A DNA stretch of 64,000 bases, taken from NCBI RefSeq assembly GCF_964340395.1, contig NC_135563.1, positions 12,199,651 to 12,263,650 on the forward strand, given 5' to 3'. The notes under the pieces are model-generated. The model did no database searches and was not told the DNA's origin. It saw nothing but the letters and a program-made list of their open reading frames with translations. Source of the DNA: Glandiceps talaboti (lineage: Eukaryota > Hemichordata > Enteropneusta > Spengelidae). The position numbers and the translations under genes are program-made. Below, piece after piece: positions 13,383-43,959 of the stretch; the stretch's first letter is position 1, and each line of letters begins with the position of its first letter.

Positions 13383-14315
13383 GAAACAAACATTCACACT
13401 CGCACACCTACACTCATATGACGCCCGGTGGTTAAATCTTGACAGATATTAGTATTCAAGGCCGTAAAGAAAAAACACGCCCTTCATACCTCCATGGAAA
13501 AACTTAACGTAAATGGCGTACCACTATACGTATACACTATGTGTGAAATATTATATTCCTTTGACATATGAGACCATTCATTGATAGCAAGAAACAAAGA
13601 GAAGAAGAAAATGACCAATTGACTGTTTTACTGTCACAGCCAGATGGACGAACCAATCAGCTTCGTCCTGTAGAAGTCACAACCAGGTGGATGCACGTAT
13701 CATTACTGCGACCACAGCCAGATGGGGCGATACTTATTCATTACGCTATGGATTTCCTAATGACACGTTGACAAGCAGTCTTTCAGTCGAACGACTTCAA
13801 ACTTACAGATTCCAGACAAACACAGACGTGATTTTGGGAGTTAAACACCATGCTAAATATTTTCACCTCACTTGTTCTGTTTTTGTGCAATTTGCAGACA
13901 CTCGCAAGAACCAGCAAAGTAAGTACAATAGAGGCATGCATGTTGGAATATTGCTTGCTTTCACTGATGCGGTGCTAGGTTTCTTTCTTATGTAACAGTT
14001 TTTCTTTGAATCAGCTCGAAATTTATTTAGTTTCACAAAGGATTTCTACAAACATAGTGAACTATTATCGACAGACTATAACTCACTTTTATTGTTCTGA
14101 ATATTGCATTCGATGAATTGTTTGTGACTTGACACAAATTGTGACGTTGTTGTTGTTGTCGTCGTCGTCGTCGTCGTCTTAATCTTACCCCAGCCTCGAT
14201 GTTGCAATTTGAGTGGTATTCACGAGATTGTGTAGCAAACATAAACAGATTTCGTAACCTTGATATTTTTGAAAGCAACCCCCTTGTCATACATATTCTA
14301 TGATCACAAGGCTTA
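13383..14315. other. Gene-free stretch
   Basis: A frame of about 100 codons at 13687-13995 shows no motif I recognise. The phrase CACAGCCAGATGG occurs twice, about 75 bp apart (near 13637 and 13712). A (GTT)n-(GTC)n run lies at 14143-14178. Confidence 0.4.
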
Positions 14316-14655
14316 CAGCCCGTTTCATGTTATAATGGTCACTTGCTTGATACAACCATGCAGAAACCAATAAGAAACTGTACATGCTACACTTTAAGAT
14401 AGCAAGATTGAATGAATACAGCTTCTTGCAACATTTTGTCTGAATGCCGATATCAAATGCTTGGCAAACATCGACACGTTGGGGCTCACGTCTCTGCATG
14501 TAGTTGCACTGCAGCGATTAATTGTTTCATTGAAACAAAATGTAGTAAGAGATTGCGATCTTGCTAGCTTGAAGTTTAGAATTTGCAGTTTCTTATTGGT
14601 TTCTGCGTGGCTCTATCAAACAGAGCCAGTGAATCTAGTTACATGAAACGGCTAG
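14316..14655. mobile_element. Foldback (MITE-like) element, family A, copy 1
   Basis: A 340-bp non-coding unit whose two halves are imperfect reverse complements over roughly 130 bp. The left end is CAGCCCGTTTCATG and the right end is CATGAAACGGCTAG. The pair CAGAAACCAATAAGAAACTG (left) and AGTTTCTTATTGGTTTCTG (right) marks matching points in the arms. TA flanks both ends, consistent with a TA target-site duplication. Two relatives lie at about 26175-26525 and 60994-61283. A Tc1/mariner-like origin is inference from the TA flanks. Confidence 0.85.
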
Positions 14656-15095
14656 TAAGACCATTTGATTTTCTATTTTCTAATTTTGTTGATGTTTATA
14701 CATTGTATCTATACAACTTTAAAAAGGCTATCATAAAAGATATGTATACAGCCTAATACATAATACTTAACTTTTCATCCCATAGCAAACAATCACCTAT
14801 AGAACCGAGTATCAACATATGGCAGGTAATTCAATCATGTATTTATTCAATGTTGGATTGAAATGACTGTGAATGACTACTGGTGCTTACCTACTTTCAA
14901 ATTATCGATGATCTTAAATAAATGTTTAACTTAATTTCTTCAAGTATATCGACAGCGCAATTATCTAAAGTCAGGCTTATACGTGATCAGACACAAAATA
15001 AATGTACTTTGCATATGTAATAAATCATTTTTATGTAATTTCTTGATAAAACAGTATGAAGAAAAATAACTACAGGTTCAAATCATCATGCAGCC
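14656..15095. other. Upstream region of the modular gene
   Basis: No coding signal. It should hold the promoter and 5' UTR of the gene starting at 15096. An acceptor-like AACTACAG at about 15068-15075 might end a 5'-UTR intron. No clear TATA box was seen. Confidence 0.35.
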
Positions 15096-32290
<17,195 letters not shown>

Positions 32291-35200
32291 GCTGTTCGTG
32301 AGTGTTTCTTTTATAACGTTGCACTTGTATTGTCACTTAGCTTACGTACCTGTAGAATAAGGGACTAAGTTACAACTCTACTTGATGCACAATTATGAAT
32401 ATTTAAATCGCAATAAGGTTACATGATGAATCCACATTCATGAGACATTTTATGGGAAACATTCTATTCTATTCTATTCTATTCGATTCGATTCTATTCT
32501 ATTCTATTCTATTCTATTCTATTCTAATATCATCTCCTAACAGTGCATTTACTGAAATACAGTAAACATCCAATATTTCGACGACGACAGACAAGTCATC
32601 TTATCTGGCGCAGTTGACAAGATCAGATTATTGGACGGACAACTAACCAATAACACAAAAATGAATGCATACACATAACGTTGAGAGGGGAACTTTGAAA
32701 TGCAATGAATGAGGCATTCCACCACCCTTTATGGGCAATTGCTGCGAGACGAGACCTGGGAAACCGATCGCTGACACCACTTGCACCACCTTTGTCTTGA
32801 AATTGTGACCCGGGTCATGCCCTTATTCCAAGATGAAGAATGCCTTAAAATATCGAAAGTATCTGATATTTTTCTGCATTGTTGTTTGAAGAAATTATAA
32901 TAATAATTAACTTTATATTGCTGAAACTGTTGAAGTCGTATCAAACTAATCTTTTTCGTAGCACAAGCTTAACATATTTGAAGCTGTTTGTCATAAATGT
33001 TAACTCAATAGAAACGAAATATGCCCAGCTTTTATGGGAATACTTGATTATCAAATAGATTCTTAATCAGTGTCTCTATGCTAACAATCTAAAGATCTTT
33101 ATACTTCTTCTTTTCCTAGTGTAAACCAGTATGTAGACGAAGATTGGCGAGAGTTTCCATCGGTGCTTTAACAGCTAAATATCCTGTACACACATCAGAA
33201 GATCTATCCCAGATTAGTTGATTCATGATACACACTATTATCATTCATATGTGATTATCACAATAGTGTTCATGAGAACATGTTTTTTCCTGTCACATGA
33301 TTTGTAATTTATAGCTAAGTATTTTTTTATTTTATAACGTAGGCAAAGTTATAATCATACACATGACATACGTTTTTAAAAATTTGAATTAAAAGAACGC
33401 TATACTTACAATCACGTTTTAGATAAACTTCTTCATAGTATTAATATGTAGAAGTAAGTTACTTAGACTATTTTATGTTTGACAGCATCCTGGTCAAATT
33501 ATTGGACAATTTCCTACCTGATAATCAGAACTTTGTCTCTTCTCTTCTTTATATGAGAATGATGCTTCATTGAAGAATTATTTGTAGCTCTTTCTTTTAG
33601 AAGATTATTTGCTTTGAGGGCGATCATGAATACTGATCCATGCAGTGTAACAATAGAGTCAAATCCGATCACTCAATTTAGACATGGACGCACGCACGCA
33701 CTCGCTCGCACGCACACACACAGAGGCTAGCAAAAACTCAATATAATCTAGTGTAGTCATTTTATCAAGCAGCATACAAAATAACAAGTGATGTTAAAAC
33801 TTGTGTCGATCACATTAAAGATCTCCACGTGACGAAATATATGATTTTTTTTTCTGATTACTTTTACTGAGCGAGAGAAGCGAAACAACATTGACGCAAG
33901 CCATTGTCACTGGATTGGCTTGTTCATTGAACAGAAGGTAGCATTTGTAAAAGAAACTCACTGGCTAAACTTTACTGTTCTTGAGTTCTATACATTTGCA
34001 AATATTAAAAATCAATTTAAATGGTTATTTATGAAGGAAGTGGACCATTTAAGGACATACTTTCATGCTTACGAGTTCAAAGGTTGTGGATAATACAATG
34101 CCTAACATTACAGAAATGATTGACGTGTGTTCCCAGTATGAAGCATCAACAATTTTTTAAAGAAAGATAATTTTCGCTCTACAGTAACTGTGAATAATTT
34201 TTCTTGATTTATTCCCAACCCAAAATATATTCAAGGCAGCAGCATAGCCCTCGTTAAATGCAATTTCCTTTTATCAAATATTACTGCAAATCAAATCAAA
34301 GGCAAGCTAGACATCGAAATATTACTAAAGAAATGCAAAGTGCAATATGTATTTCGAACGACAAAATGAAATTAAAATCATACATGCTCAACTAAATGTA
34401 TTTAGGAACAGCGTTTATAATTCAGAAACTATAGTGTAAAACATACAAGAACTAGTTAATCTGTATAACGAAAAAGTAAATCCTCTAAAGCGATTTCAAT
34501 AGGATGTTACGATGCAATGGCATGGAATTCAAATATAACTGAGGCTTAATAAAGTATGATTTTGAATTGAGGGATTGTAAGGTTCTTACGAGTTATAATG
34601 TTGCATGTTTTCTAGCGTGTTTCCAGACGTTCCCTTCTTTCTCTAGGGATGGAACATTTCTTTTCGACCTTTTGATAAACATTTCGAAATCAGTTGACAT
34701 ACTATTTTATCTCTCTATTAAGGTACGCACTCTCTCCTATCAGTTTTGTGTTCGTTTAACTAAGATAAAAAACTCGACACTCATTCAGACAACCGACTCG
34801 TAATCTCCTCACTCAGTGTAACACTTTTAGCCTGCAGGCATTGATTTTCTGTATAAGAACGTTAACTCTCTTATCTCTTGCTTTGTTACTACATGAAGAT
34901 GATAGGATGTTTTCGAGATGTACACTGTGTTTAAATTTATTCACGTGCTGATAGCGTTGATGTTAGGGTTAAAGTTTTGAACCTAAACTATTTCGCGGGT
35001 CATTGCATGTCGTACTTGATGGTTATGTTAGTTTGTTAGTGTTCACGTATTTAAGAAAACTAGAAATTCATGTATTTTAATCTAAAAATCTCTTATATCA
35101 AGATATTTGTCTAGCCGCTCTATTAATGGTTTTGCATCAGTATACGCTTAAAATATCATAGTTTCAAGGTTTCAATGCATACATATCCAGCGTATTATTA

Positions 35201-35475
35201 TTCTTACATTTCTTTTTTTAATTACCATAACACTAGTGATACTTATCTTATGCATCTTGTATGTTTTGTGTTCACATCCCCTAAGGGTAACACAATCGTT
35301 AACCAACACATTTTTCAGTTACATGTATGTCTTCTATTTCTTTCATTTCAACCACTTATGATCTGTACGCCTATTGTCCAAGTCTTTGAAAGGCATACAG
35401 TAAATGGTTGTGCTTCTCATCTATAGGACGCCATTGATCACCATGAAACGGCCAAGAAATTCCTTTGAATATAGA

Positions 35476-35508
<33 letters not shown>

Positions 35509-36342
35509 TGTATGTATGTATGTATGTATGTGTGTGTGTGTGTGTGTGCGTGCGTGCGTGCGTGTGTGTGTGTGTGTGTGCGCGTGCGTCAGCCTGTGTG
35601 CTTACTTGAAAATATTACGATTTTTCTTATGTCTTCATTAGTTATAGTCCTTCATCACACATTGACGTCTGCCAATATTCTTGCATGCAGGAATGGAGAT
35701 CATTTCCTTGCAGCTCGTGTAAAACAATACTATTCCCTTATACATCATTAAGAAGATAGCAGTTTGAATGACATGAAATATGATAAAATAGATATACCTT
35801 TATTCTTATCTTGAATAATCCAGACGTGTTTTTGTTTCAATATTGCTGAATGATCGCAACATTTCTTGTTTATTCAAGATGTTCTAGATACTAATGCATC
35901 CGTATACATTTTCAAAAACCAATCCACACGGTCACACAAATTAAGTTAATATTACAAATATAATATGCTTTCGTCCATATGTTGAAATTATAATTTACGT
36001 GTTTAATGTGCGAAAGCAATATTCTATGAATATTGTATATGTTGTATTCCCGATTCGTGAATATATGCAGTAACTGTGTGCGGTATTGAAATAACTAATG
36101 ATACAATTTGATTCGGTATTTAAAGACTGTAATATCCGTTTATGATTTCATCACAAGAAATTCTTATTTTAGTGTGAAGTTTTATTAAAAAAACGTCTCC
36201 TGCATGACCATTTTCTACAGCAGTCTTCTGATGCATTGCACAAATTGCCAATTCCCACATTAGAAAATTACCAAGATGTATTTTCTTCTGACGACTGTAA
36301 CCTCCATCATCACGTACAAAACATCTTGCTTTACACCATGGT
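32291..36342. other. 3' flank and gene-free stretch with small repeats
   Basis: No gene is supported. It contains a (TATTC)n pentanucleotide tract at 32461-32526, a CGCA/CA run at 33686-33722 and a (TATG)n-(TG)n-(TGCG)n tract at 35479-35589. The remainder is AT-rich sequence without structure I can name. Confidence 0.45.
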
Positions 36343-36800
36343 GAAATGCCTTCTATATAGGGGAAACCAGCAGGACCCTAAAAGAGCAGTTTGAGGAGCA
36401 TAAAAACTAATCAGCAATTCGCCAACACGTTACTGAAACTGGACATCAACGTCCAGAAATAAATTCAAAAGTAGTCAAGATCATCAACAGGGAACAAAAC
36501 ATTGGATAAAAGAAGACTATTGGGGAGTGGACATCAAAGTCAACAATCCGTCACTTAATGTCAGTGTCGGAAAATATGACTTTCCACCAATCTAGAGTGA
36601 CATCACCACAGAAGGTGGACAGTTAGAAATAACCGAGAAGTACTTTCACAACTGAATTTACATATATTGAAGCTAAAAAACAACCTTCTCACACCGTCGC
36701 GTACTCAACATTTCCAACAAATTTGGATCATTCTGTTAGATTCAGTGAGACACTTAAGAAGGCCTAGTAATCTATTCGAAACATATCTGTTTCTCAATCA
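36343..36800 (+). pseudogene. Decayed GIY-YIG endonuclease end of a Penelope-like retroelement
   Basis: From 36351 the frame reads YIGETSRTLKEQFEEH, then SAIRQHVTETGH, then VKIINRE, and after a frame change IKVNNPSLN, in the order seen in the C-terminal GIY-YIG nuclease of Penelope-like elements. A stop at 36408, a frameshift just before 36351 and another near 36510 make it dead. The ORF-end stop is at 36593-36595. Downstream, AGAAGGCCTAGTAA and TCGAAACAT resemble the 3' tail of such elements. No reverse-transcriptase part was found upstream, so this is a 5'-truncated copy. Confidence 0.65.
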
Positions 36801-37527
36801 AAAGTTGAAGAAGAGAACTTGTGTATGAATGAGTAACCAGTTTATAACCCTTTAAACTCTCATTTTAATTGTTTACAAATACGCTTTTATATTGTGTCAA
36901 AGTTTGAACTTTGATTCCTCGTTAAAATTCATACATACGTGATCGCACTTTCTTTATTTCGAAATATTAAGATCAATAATAATATATTGTTGGCCGTATA
37001 TAATCAAGCAAAATGAGCAAGGAGACGTCTGGTTTCCAATTATGTCTAATAACTGGCATACCGTTACTATTACACGGACTCTATTTATCCTAACGCTTAA
37101 TATAAGGCAATTTGACAGAAAAACTTACTAATATGTCTAGCTCAATACTTTACTTCAATCGTTAGATATTTTGCATGGCTTCTTGCATCACAAATGACTG
37201 ACATTCATAACCTTCGTTAGAAATAATCGAAGCCTGTCGTACACTCATTCAATGTAGCATTAACTGCTCTCATTCGACAAAGGTGAACTAGCGTTCACGT
37301 TGTACGTTTTGTATGAAGTAAATATCGCATCTATCACCACCTCTCTGGATTGTATTGAGTAATTTCGAAAGGTAATATATGACCGGGGCTCTCATATTTG
37401 AACAACACTATATGCTTTCGAGAACAACAAAAAAGGTATAGACATATTTGGTTGACTCTCCATTGGTTACAATAAAATGAATAATTTAAGTGAAATGTCT
37501 GTAAACTACCTAGTCGAAAACTTACAA
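36801..37527. other. Gene-free stretch
   Basis: Nothing supportable was seen. Confidence 0.45.
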
Positions 37528-37621
37528 ACATACATACATACATACATACATACATACATACATACATGCATACATACATACATACATACATACATGCATG
37601 CATGCATGCATGCATACATAC

Positions 37622-37652
<31 letters not shown>

Positions 37653-37676
37653 CATACATACACATACATACATACA

Positions 37677-37705
<29 letters not shown>
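37528..37705. repeat. (CATA)n array with internal (CATG)n block
   Basis: CATA units with a CATG run near 37594-37612. Spurious open frames arise on both strands. Confidence 0.98.
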
Positions 37706-37707
<2 letters not shown>

Positions 37708-40343
37708 TTCATACATACCAATCAATTTATTCACACATCACAAGATTATTCCCCTCCGTTTTCATCCTACTCTCCGCCATCGATTGTTCCTTTGAATTAT
37801 TTTTGCGAAATACTTTCCTTATTAATTTCCGTCGTCTACGATGTGCGTGTTCAAGATCCAGGATAAACATATTCATCGTGCATCAAGTATCACGAAGAAA
37901 CCCCCAAGAGAGATTGTTAACACATAGAGTAATTGATGTGTGCCTTTGGGTTGTATTGTATCGATTTGTTTGGTCAGAATCTACGATGAAGAACAGGGAA
38001 TAATACAGCCACAACAATACACCCTCGATAAATCTATACACAACGTTTTACTTCCATGAAAAGATAGAGAACTAACATTATTTTTCAACACAACTCACAT
38101 TTTTCCCGTAATACAAAGATGTAGACAGGAATTCGAGAACAATTTATTGTTTCTTTCCCTGATCAAGCATTGAATATTATATTTTCATCGGATCTTTATT
38201 TACGAGCATTTTACTGTTTAAGTTTGATGATAAAACAGAGAACTATAATCTCAGTGAAAATTCTTTAATACGGTAATTAACTACTAGAAAAGGATTCATC
38301 GAACAACTGTAAACGTGCCGCAAAAGAATATATTACACTATGTATGTAAAAGTACTGTATTACACTACGCGAGCAACATCAACAAACAGACTAATACATG
38401 GGATACGCCTAGAGATGGGTGAACATCGAATATTCAAAATGCTTACGTATTTCCTCATACTAGATGTACGATAAACGGCGAAAAAGATGGCGTTCTCATA
38501 TTTAAAAAAAAAATAGTGAGCATGTTTCTATGACTGCGAATTGTCCAATGACAACAAACTGTTGCCGTAGTGATAACCCCTCAACCGTGTCTTGTGATAT
38601 TACAATTTTCTAATCTAAAATAGAGAAACGATACTTATTAAAAATGATTAATTATGAATGTTGTAAGTTCGATTGATTTACAACTTCTTTTTCATCCGCT
38701 TTCCGATTGTCGTGAGAATAACGCAAAGTTGTTAATTTCTCCTAACACACATTAAATATCCTGAGGTACAAAGTACAATGTCTGTACTTCTAATCAAAAT
38801 GTATATACATTGAAACTATGTATATTCACTCACAGAAATCGATCATTCCAATAACAGTAGAAAATGAAGATAAATATCTGTAGATTTGGTTTGTATGTAA
38901 CATAATGTTAATCTTACCCTGACGACAATTCTGTTATTCTAACTAGGGCGTTAGTTTGCAATGCAGTTTTTTTTTAAAATGGTAATTGTAATACGAGTGT
39001 TGACTTATGCATAATTAATTACCAGTGTTTTACAAATGAATTGTATCATATTATTAAAGTTGATGAATTGCCTACGGTATGCATTTATTTATTAAACAAT
39101 CGCGCCATATTTATTCATTTATGCAAATATCGCTTACCCGTATCGAGTATTAGGCCTACAAAGTGCAATGAAAGCCTACTGCATGTATTATAACCATAAA
39201 TAGTATTGATTGTGCAACTCTGAAGACGTTGCCAAGCAGCGGCTTTAAAATCTGTATACTTTGTTTGAATTTTATCAGTTTTCAGAGGGAAATGTAAAAA
39301 GGTCGTGATAATCATACATTTTGTGGTAGCAGATTCATCATCGACTACTAAATTTATTGAATTTTGCTGGTGATTAATAAAAAAAAATTAAAACCCTTTC
39401 CTCATTGCCTACCCACGTGACGTCATCGTGTTTGGTCTTTGATATTAATTCCCTAAATAGTAAAGTTTATTGTTAATATGGCGTGCCCTAAGTAAGCTGG
39501 GAATGTCTGCAAAAATATAATAATTGTAGATCGGTTACCTTCGACGGCATTCGTCGATTTATTGGGAAGACATTATTATATGCAAATTAGGCACCCCATG
39601 ATCATTAAAGTAATTGGTTATTTCTTCAATTCGGGTGAATGGTTTCAGATGAATAATTTATACACCCATTTTTAGACAGCCAGCATAGATGTTTGACGAA
39701 GAATCTTGATGCCGTTATTAATTAACACACCCGAAGGTCTATTTTTTTTCTTCGCACAATACAATATACACAGAGTTATTAGGCTTCGTGGTTAGTCAAC
39801 TGGCACCATAACAACGCACATGACCACATGCGTGCGACGAGTTCCTGGCGTTCCGGAGTTCGTATGCTTTTGCGTCACGTCTGCTGGATTAATATGAAAG
39901 GTGAGTGCGATATGATACATATTGTCGAGTATTCAAGGGTGTCGCCATGGAAATAGATTTCACGAGGCATATAATTCATATGTACTAATTATTCAAATTT
40001 TCCGTACAATAGAACAATAACTAACTTCTATGGTAACAGAAAACTGTTGACTGATTTTTATTTATATAATTGCACCGTCTCGTCTATACATAGCTTACAT
40101 CCATGTTAATGATATTGTGTTTCCAAACTGATGGCACAACACGCAATATTCATGATTTTCACTTCACCTTGATTAACGTTACTTGTGCTATTTCACTAAT
40201 ACGACATTTCATGATGTGCACTATTTTAATTCGTATCCCGTGTAATGGCCCCACGTAGTAAAGTCGTAATATATATATGGCAATGTACAGTCATACGATA
40301 TTACATACACAGATATACATAGGTACATGGTACACACCTGAAT
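37706..40343. other. Gene-free stretch of about 2.6 kb
   Basis: No domain-bearing frame. Near 39419 there is TGACGTCATCGTGTTT, followed at 39488 by CCCTAAGTAAGCTGGGAATG; a related pair occurs near 44829-44875. Confidence 0.4.
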
Positions 40344-40454
40344 GCATACATACATACATACATACATACATACATACATACATACATACATACATACATA
40401 CATACATACATACATACATACATACGTACATGCGTACGTACGTACGTACGTACA

Positions 40455-40486
<32 letters not shown>

Positions 40487-40810
40487 CATATGTACATACA
40501 TAGATACGCACACACGCACATAATCTACCTACTTACCTACCTACCTACCTACCTACCTACATACATACCTATCTACCTACCTAACTACCTACATGCATAC
40601 GCACGCACGCACACACGCACACACACATACATACATACATACATACATACATACATACATACATACATACATACATACATACATACATACATACATACAT
40701 ACATACAAGCATGCATGCATGCATGCATGCATACATACATACATACATACATACATACATACATACATACATACATTATTACATACATACATACATACAT
40801 ACATACATTA

Positions 40811-40841
<31 letters not shown>

Positions 40842-41044
40842 CATACATTATTACATATACATACATACATACATACATACATACATACATACATACATAC
40901 ATACATACATACATACATACATACATACATACATACATACAAGCATGCATGCATGCATGCATGCATACATACATACATACATACATACATACATACATAC
41001 ATACATACATACATACATACATACATACATACATACATACATGC
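40344..41044. repeat. 700-bp CATA-dominated satellite with variants
   Basis: Mostly CATA with blocks of CGTA (about 40430-40452), CTAC (about 40526-40580) and CATG (about 40709-40731 and 40943-40965), plus three ATTATTACATA insertions near 40776, 40807 and 40847. The AAGCATGCATGC blocks begin 234 bp apart, so part of the array was itself duplicated. Confidence 0.98.
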
Positions 41045-41770
41045 AATATTGTCAGCACTAAGAGATAAACCATATCAAAACATGATAAAATGAATATCCA
41101 CTGATCTAGTACGTCGAAGATACAGAAAGGTTAATGCATATTTTTATGAGTGAATTAAATGACATTCGAAGTCAGAGGGGAGAAATTTGATTGAAATGTA
41201 TAAATTCAAAGACATATTTACATCAGATTCTTCATCGATTATTTTTTGTTCAACTAAAAATTACAGATTGCAATGTATGCCGTCGTCTGTAGGCAGCTTT
41301 GCATCATAAATAGTCAAACATTGTTAAGCAACCATCTAGAGATAACGGGTATACAGGATGATTATCGATCTCAATGCGACAAAATATTCCTTCAGACAGG
41401 AAAAATGGCACATATGCCAAATGGAAGTGCTTTAATATGTCAGATGTAATGGAATTTGGATGCAATGAACTCAGGAATTTAAACACTGACGCTATTTAAT
41501 GTGTGTAACAAATAAAATACATGTTCGTACTACTTGGTAGTATGTCATGATGTAGTTTCAATACCTGAAAGAGATCTCTATCAATTTACTTCAGCATACA
41601 CTAATTTTGAGTTCTGCACTCCATTCATATAAAAGATACACATCAACTTCATCCTTTTTGAGTAATGCACCTACATAATTTTAGTTCTTCTAGTCTATAC
41701 AACAGTTGTAAACAAGTATCGGCATCATCATCAATTCTGTATGTGATTTACATTCTAGCTTGTGGTAACC
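41045..41770. other. Upstream region of the second receptor
   Basis: No coding signal. It should hold the promoter and 5' UTR of the receptor at 41771. Confidence 0.4.
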
Positions 41771-42952
41771 ATGACAACAAGCGTCTTGAGGGATCTCGTA
41801 TCAGCTTCATCAAGTATGGCTACTGTCACTTCTACAGGGAGTGAGATGCCTGCATTGAATGTTACGTATTTTACTAGTTCTAATTTGACGAACGTTCAGA
41901 ATACCACGGAAAGCAACATCCACGAGTTGCCATACATCCAGCAATGTTCGTTTTTCGAGGGAAGCAATGAAGTGATATTTACAGTTGTCTTTGTTGTGCT
42001 GGCACTCCTTACTAATATCTCAATTTTCGTCGTGTTTGCAAAGATCGCTGCTATTCGAATCACCACAATGGTTTTATTTGTTAATCTCGGAGTGTGCGAC
42101 GTTGTGTTTGTCATCGAAAAAGTCGCTTTCCTCAACCTAAGCTACACATGTGGATCTCAAATTCCTCTAGATATTACCATGAAGGCATCGACCTTCACTA
42201 TCGTTGTCATAGCAACGGAACGCTTCTATGCAATATGTCACCCACACTTGTACAGTCGCCGGAAATTGCACGAGAAGGGAGAGATGGGAGCGCTTGTGAC
42301 ATCAACGTGGATTCTCGGAATAGTAATATCGATAGTGACGCTGTTGTTAACACGTTGCTCCGGTTCGCGCGATTCTTGGAGATATGCTTTGTCTGGATTT
42401 GTCAATATAGTTGTATATATAACATGCCTTGTCATGTGCATAACATTTTATAAGTACATCCTGGCAAAATTTGACAACTCGATCGTCCCTGACACTTTCT
42501 CTGGGGTGTTTGACGAAAGAGATTTAGTGCAGCTCTGTCTTGTTGTAACATGTTACCATTTCATAATGCAACTGTGTATTCTAATAACAAGGTCTATCTA
42601 TATAACGCTCTATATAGCTAAGTACAGTTCATTAGATATGGCGTTTTGTTTTTATAAACTCACCGACATCTTGTTTGTTATTGGAGCTACTTTAAAACCA
42701 ATCTTGTGTTTCGGAAGCAACTCCAGACTGCGTCACTCTTTCAGGAGCGCTTTCACAGTAGACAAAAATATTGTTCAAAAGACGGAAAACCCCAAGAAAG
42801 TACCGAAGGCGACCCTGAAGAAATATACTGCAAATCGTGTTGCCCCTATAAATGAACTGAACCAATCGAATGATGCAAGTACAAATACATTGGAAGAAAA
42901 TATAAACGCATTTGCAACTCGACGCGAACAATTAAATATGAAGATGTTTTGA
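41771..42952 (+). CDS. Divergent class A-like seven-transmembrane receptor, single exon
   Basis: The product is 393 residues from an ATG in good context (A at -3). The frame opens at GTG 41762, but ATG 41771 is the first methionine. The extracellular N-terminus of about 65 residues is Ser/Thr-rich with sequons NVT, NLT and NTT. Landmarks are Asn82 in TM1, Asp110 in TM2 (NLGVCD), Glu150-Arg151-Phe152 (ERF for DRY) followed by YAICHP, Trp180 in TM4, and TM7 with KPILC (309-313) where NPxxY is expected. TM6 lacks the CWxP motif. The TM2-TM3 loop is short. The cytoplasmic tail of about 75 residues is polar, Lys/Asn-rich. It is a plasma-membrane receptor whose ligand and G protein cannot be inferred. 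The loss of NPxxY and CWxP suggests atypical activation. Confidence 0.9.
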   Translation: MTTSVLRDLVSASSSMATVTSTGSEMPALNVTYFTSSNLTNVQNTTESNIHELPYIQQCSFFEGSNEVIFTVVFVVLALLTNISIFVVFAKIAAIRITTMVLFVNLGVCDVVFVIEKVAFLNLSYTCGSQIPLDITMKASTFTIVVIATERFYAICHPHLYSRRKLHEKGEMGALVTSTWILGIVISIVTLLLTRCSGSRDSWRYALSGFVNIVVYITCLVMCITFYKYILAKFDNSIVPDTFSGVFDERDLVQLCLVVTCYHFIMQLCILITRSIYITLYIAKYSSLDMAFCFYKLTDILFVIGATLKPILCFGSNSRLRHSFRSAFTVDKNIVQKTENPKKVPKATLKKYTANRVAPINELNQSNDASTNTLEENINAFATRREQLNMKMF

Positions 42953-43959
42953 GAACTCTTGTCAAGAGAAATAAGCTCCAAAGATGCATGTATAATATCG
43001 AATTTTATGTTTGCTTACGATACTGTTGAAGAGTCACATTTTACGACACATAGACGAACGTAGAAAACGAGAATGAAAGATGGCACAGATGTAATCATTT
43101 ATCTGAATCTGCGCGCAATATTTTTGCCGACAGAGGTTTTTCATATAATGGAGTGTTGCGCATTACTTCCTGTCAATCTAACATTGAACTGTACCTAACC
43201 CCACACACACTGTACCACCACATTGTACCACCACCACCACCACCACCACCACCACCACCACCATCATAACCACCATCACCATAACCACCACTACCATGAT
43301 AACCATCACCAAGAAAGCAATTACAGCAATAAATATAAAGCATTTATTATATATAGTAAGTGTATCTGTTTGCATCTTCACGTTCAGCAACATACATTAT
43401 GTCACTGCATTCAATGCCCATAGATGTTGATCACCGTCACATTGGCAACCCTATAAACCTAGTTTTAGTATTGAGAACGTTATCGCATATGACCTTGTCG
43501 ACCCCTGAATGCCTCAATGTTGTTAACGTTGTACGAATCTTTATGATTTATATGCGACTTCGTTTCCCCGCAAATAAATCCACCAAAAATATATCTAGAG
43601 GATTCTGTTTCAAAACATATCATATCGCTAAGTGGTATGCTTTTATTTGTTTAGAAACTCTTCTTGCCATTTTTATTTTAAAATGCCAGTTTTACAGTTG
43701 TTTTTCTACATTTTATGCAAATTTGTGATTGACGTACATTTGTACATTTGACACAATGGAAGCCAGGCTCTCTTGACTTGAATTGTCGTCTGGTTAACCG
43801 TCCTTCTGCCAGTGTTTATCGTCTGGTATAATAAAAATCACACCGACATTGTTACATTTTCTCCGCGTGAATCAGTATTATTAGATCATCACCAAATCAT
43901 ATGTATTGCAGCGACATATACTTTTTAGACATGTCAATGAATTAAAAAATATCAACGTA
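42953..43959. other. 3' flank of the second receptor
   Basis: A (CCA)n run lies at 43221-43262, giving a His-rich false frame. AATAAA at 43329-43334, about 380 bp after the stop, is a candidate polyadenylation signal. No other gene was seen. Confidence 0.4.

Noticed and set aside
40277-41093. Very long open frames of Tyr-Ile-His-Thr or Met-Tyr-Val-Cys repeats, here and at 2288-2503, 4616-4950, 37477-38003, 61676-62313 and 63786-63992
   Set aside because: They are translations of CATA tetranucleotide arrays, which lack stop codons in every frame. Both strands and several frames are open at once, as expected for repeats and not genes.
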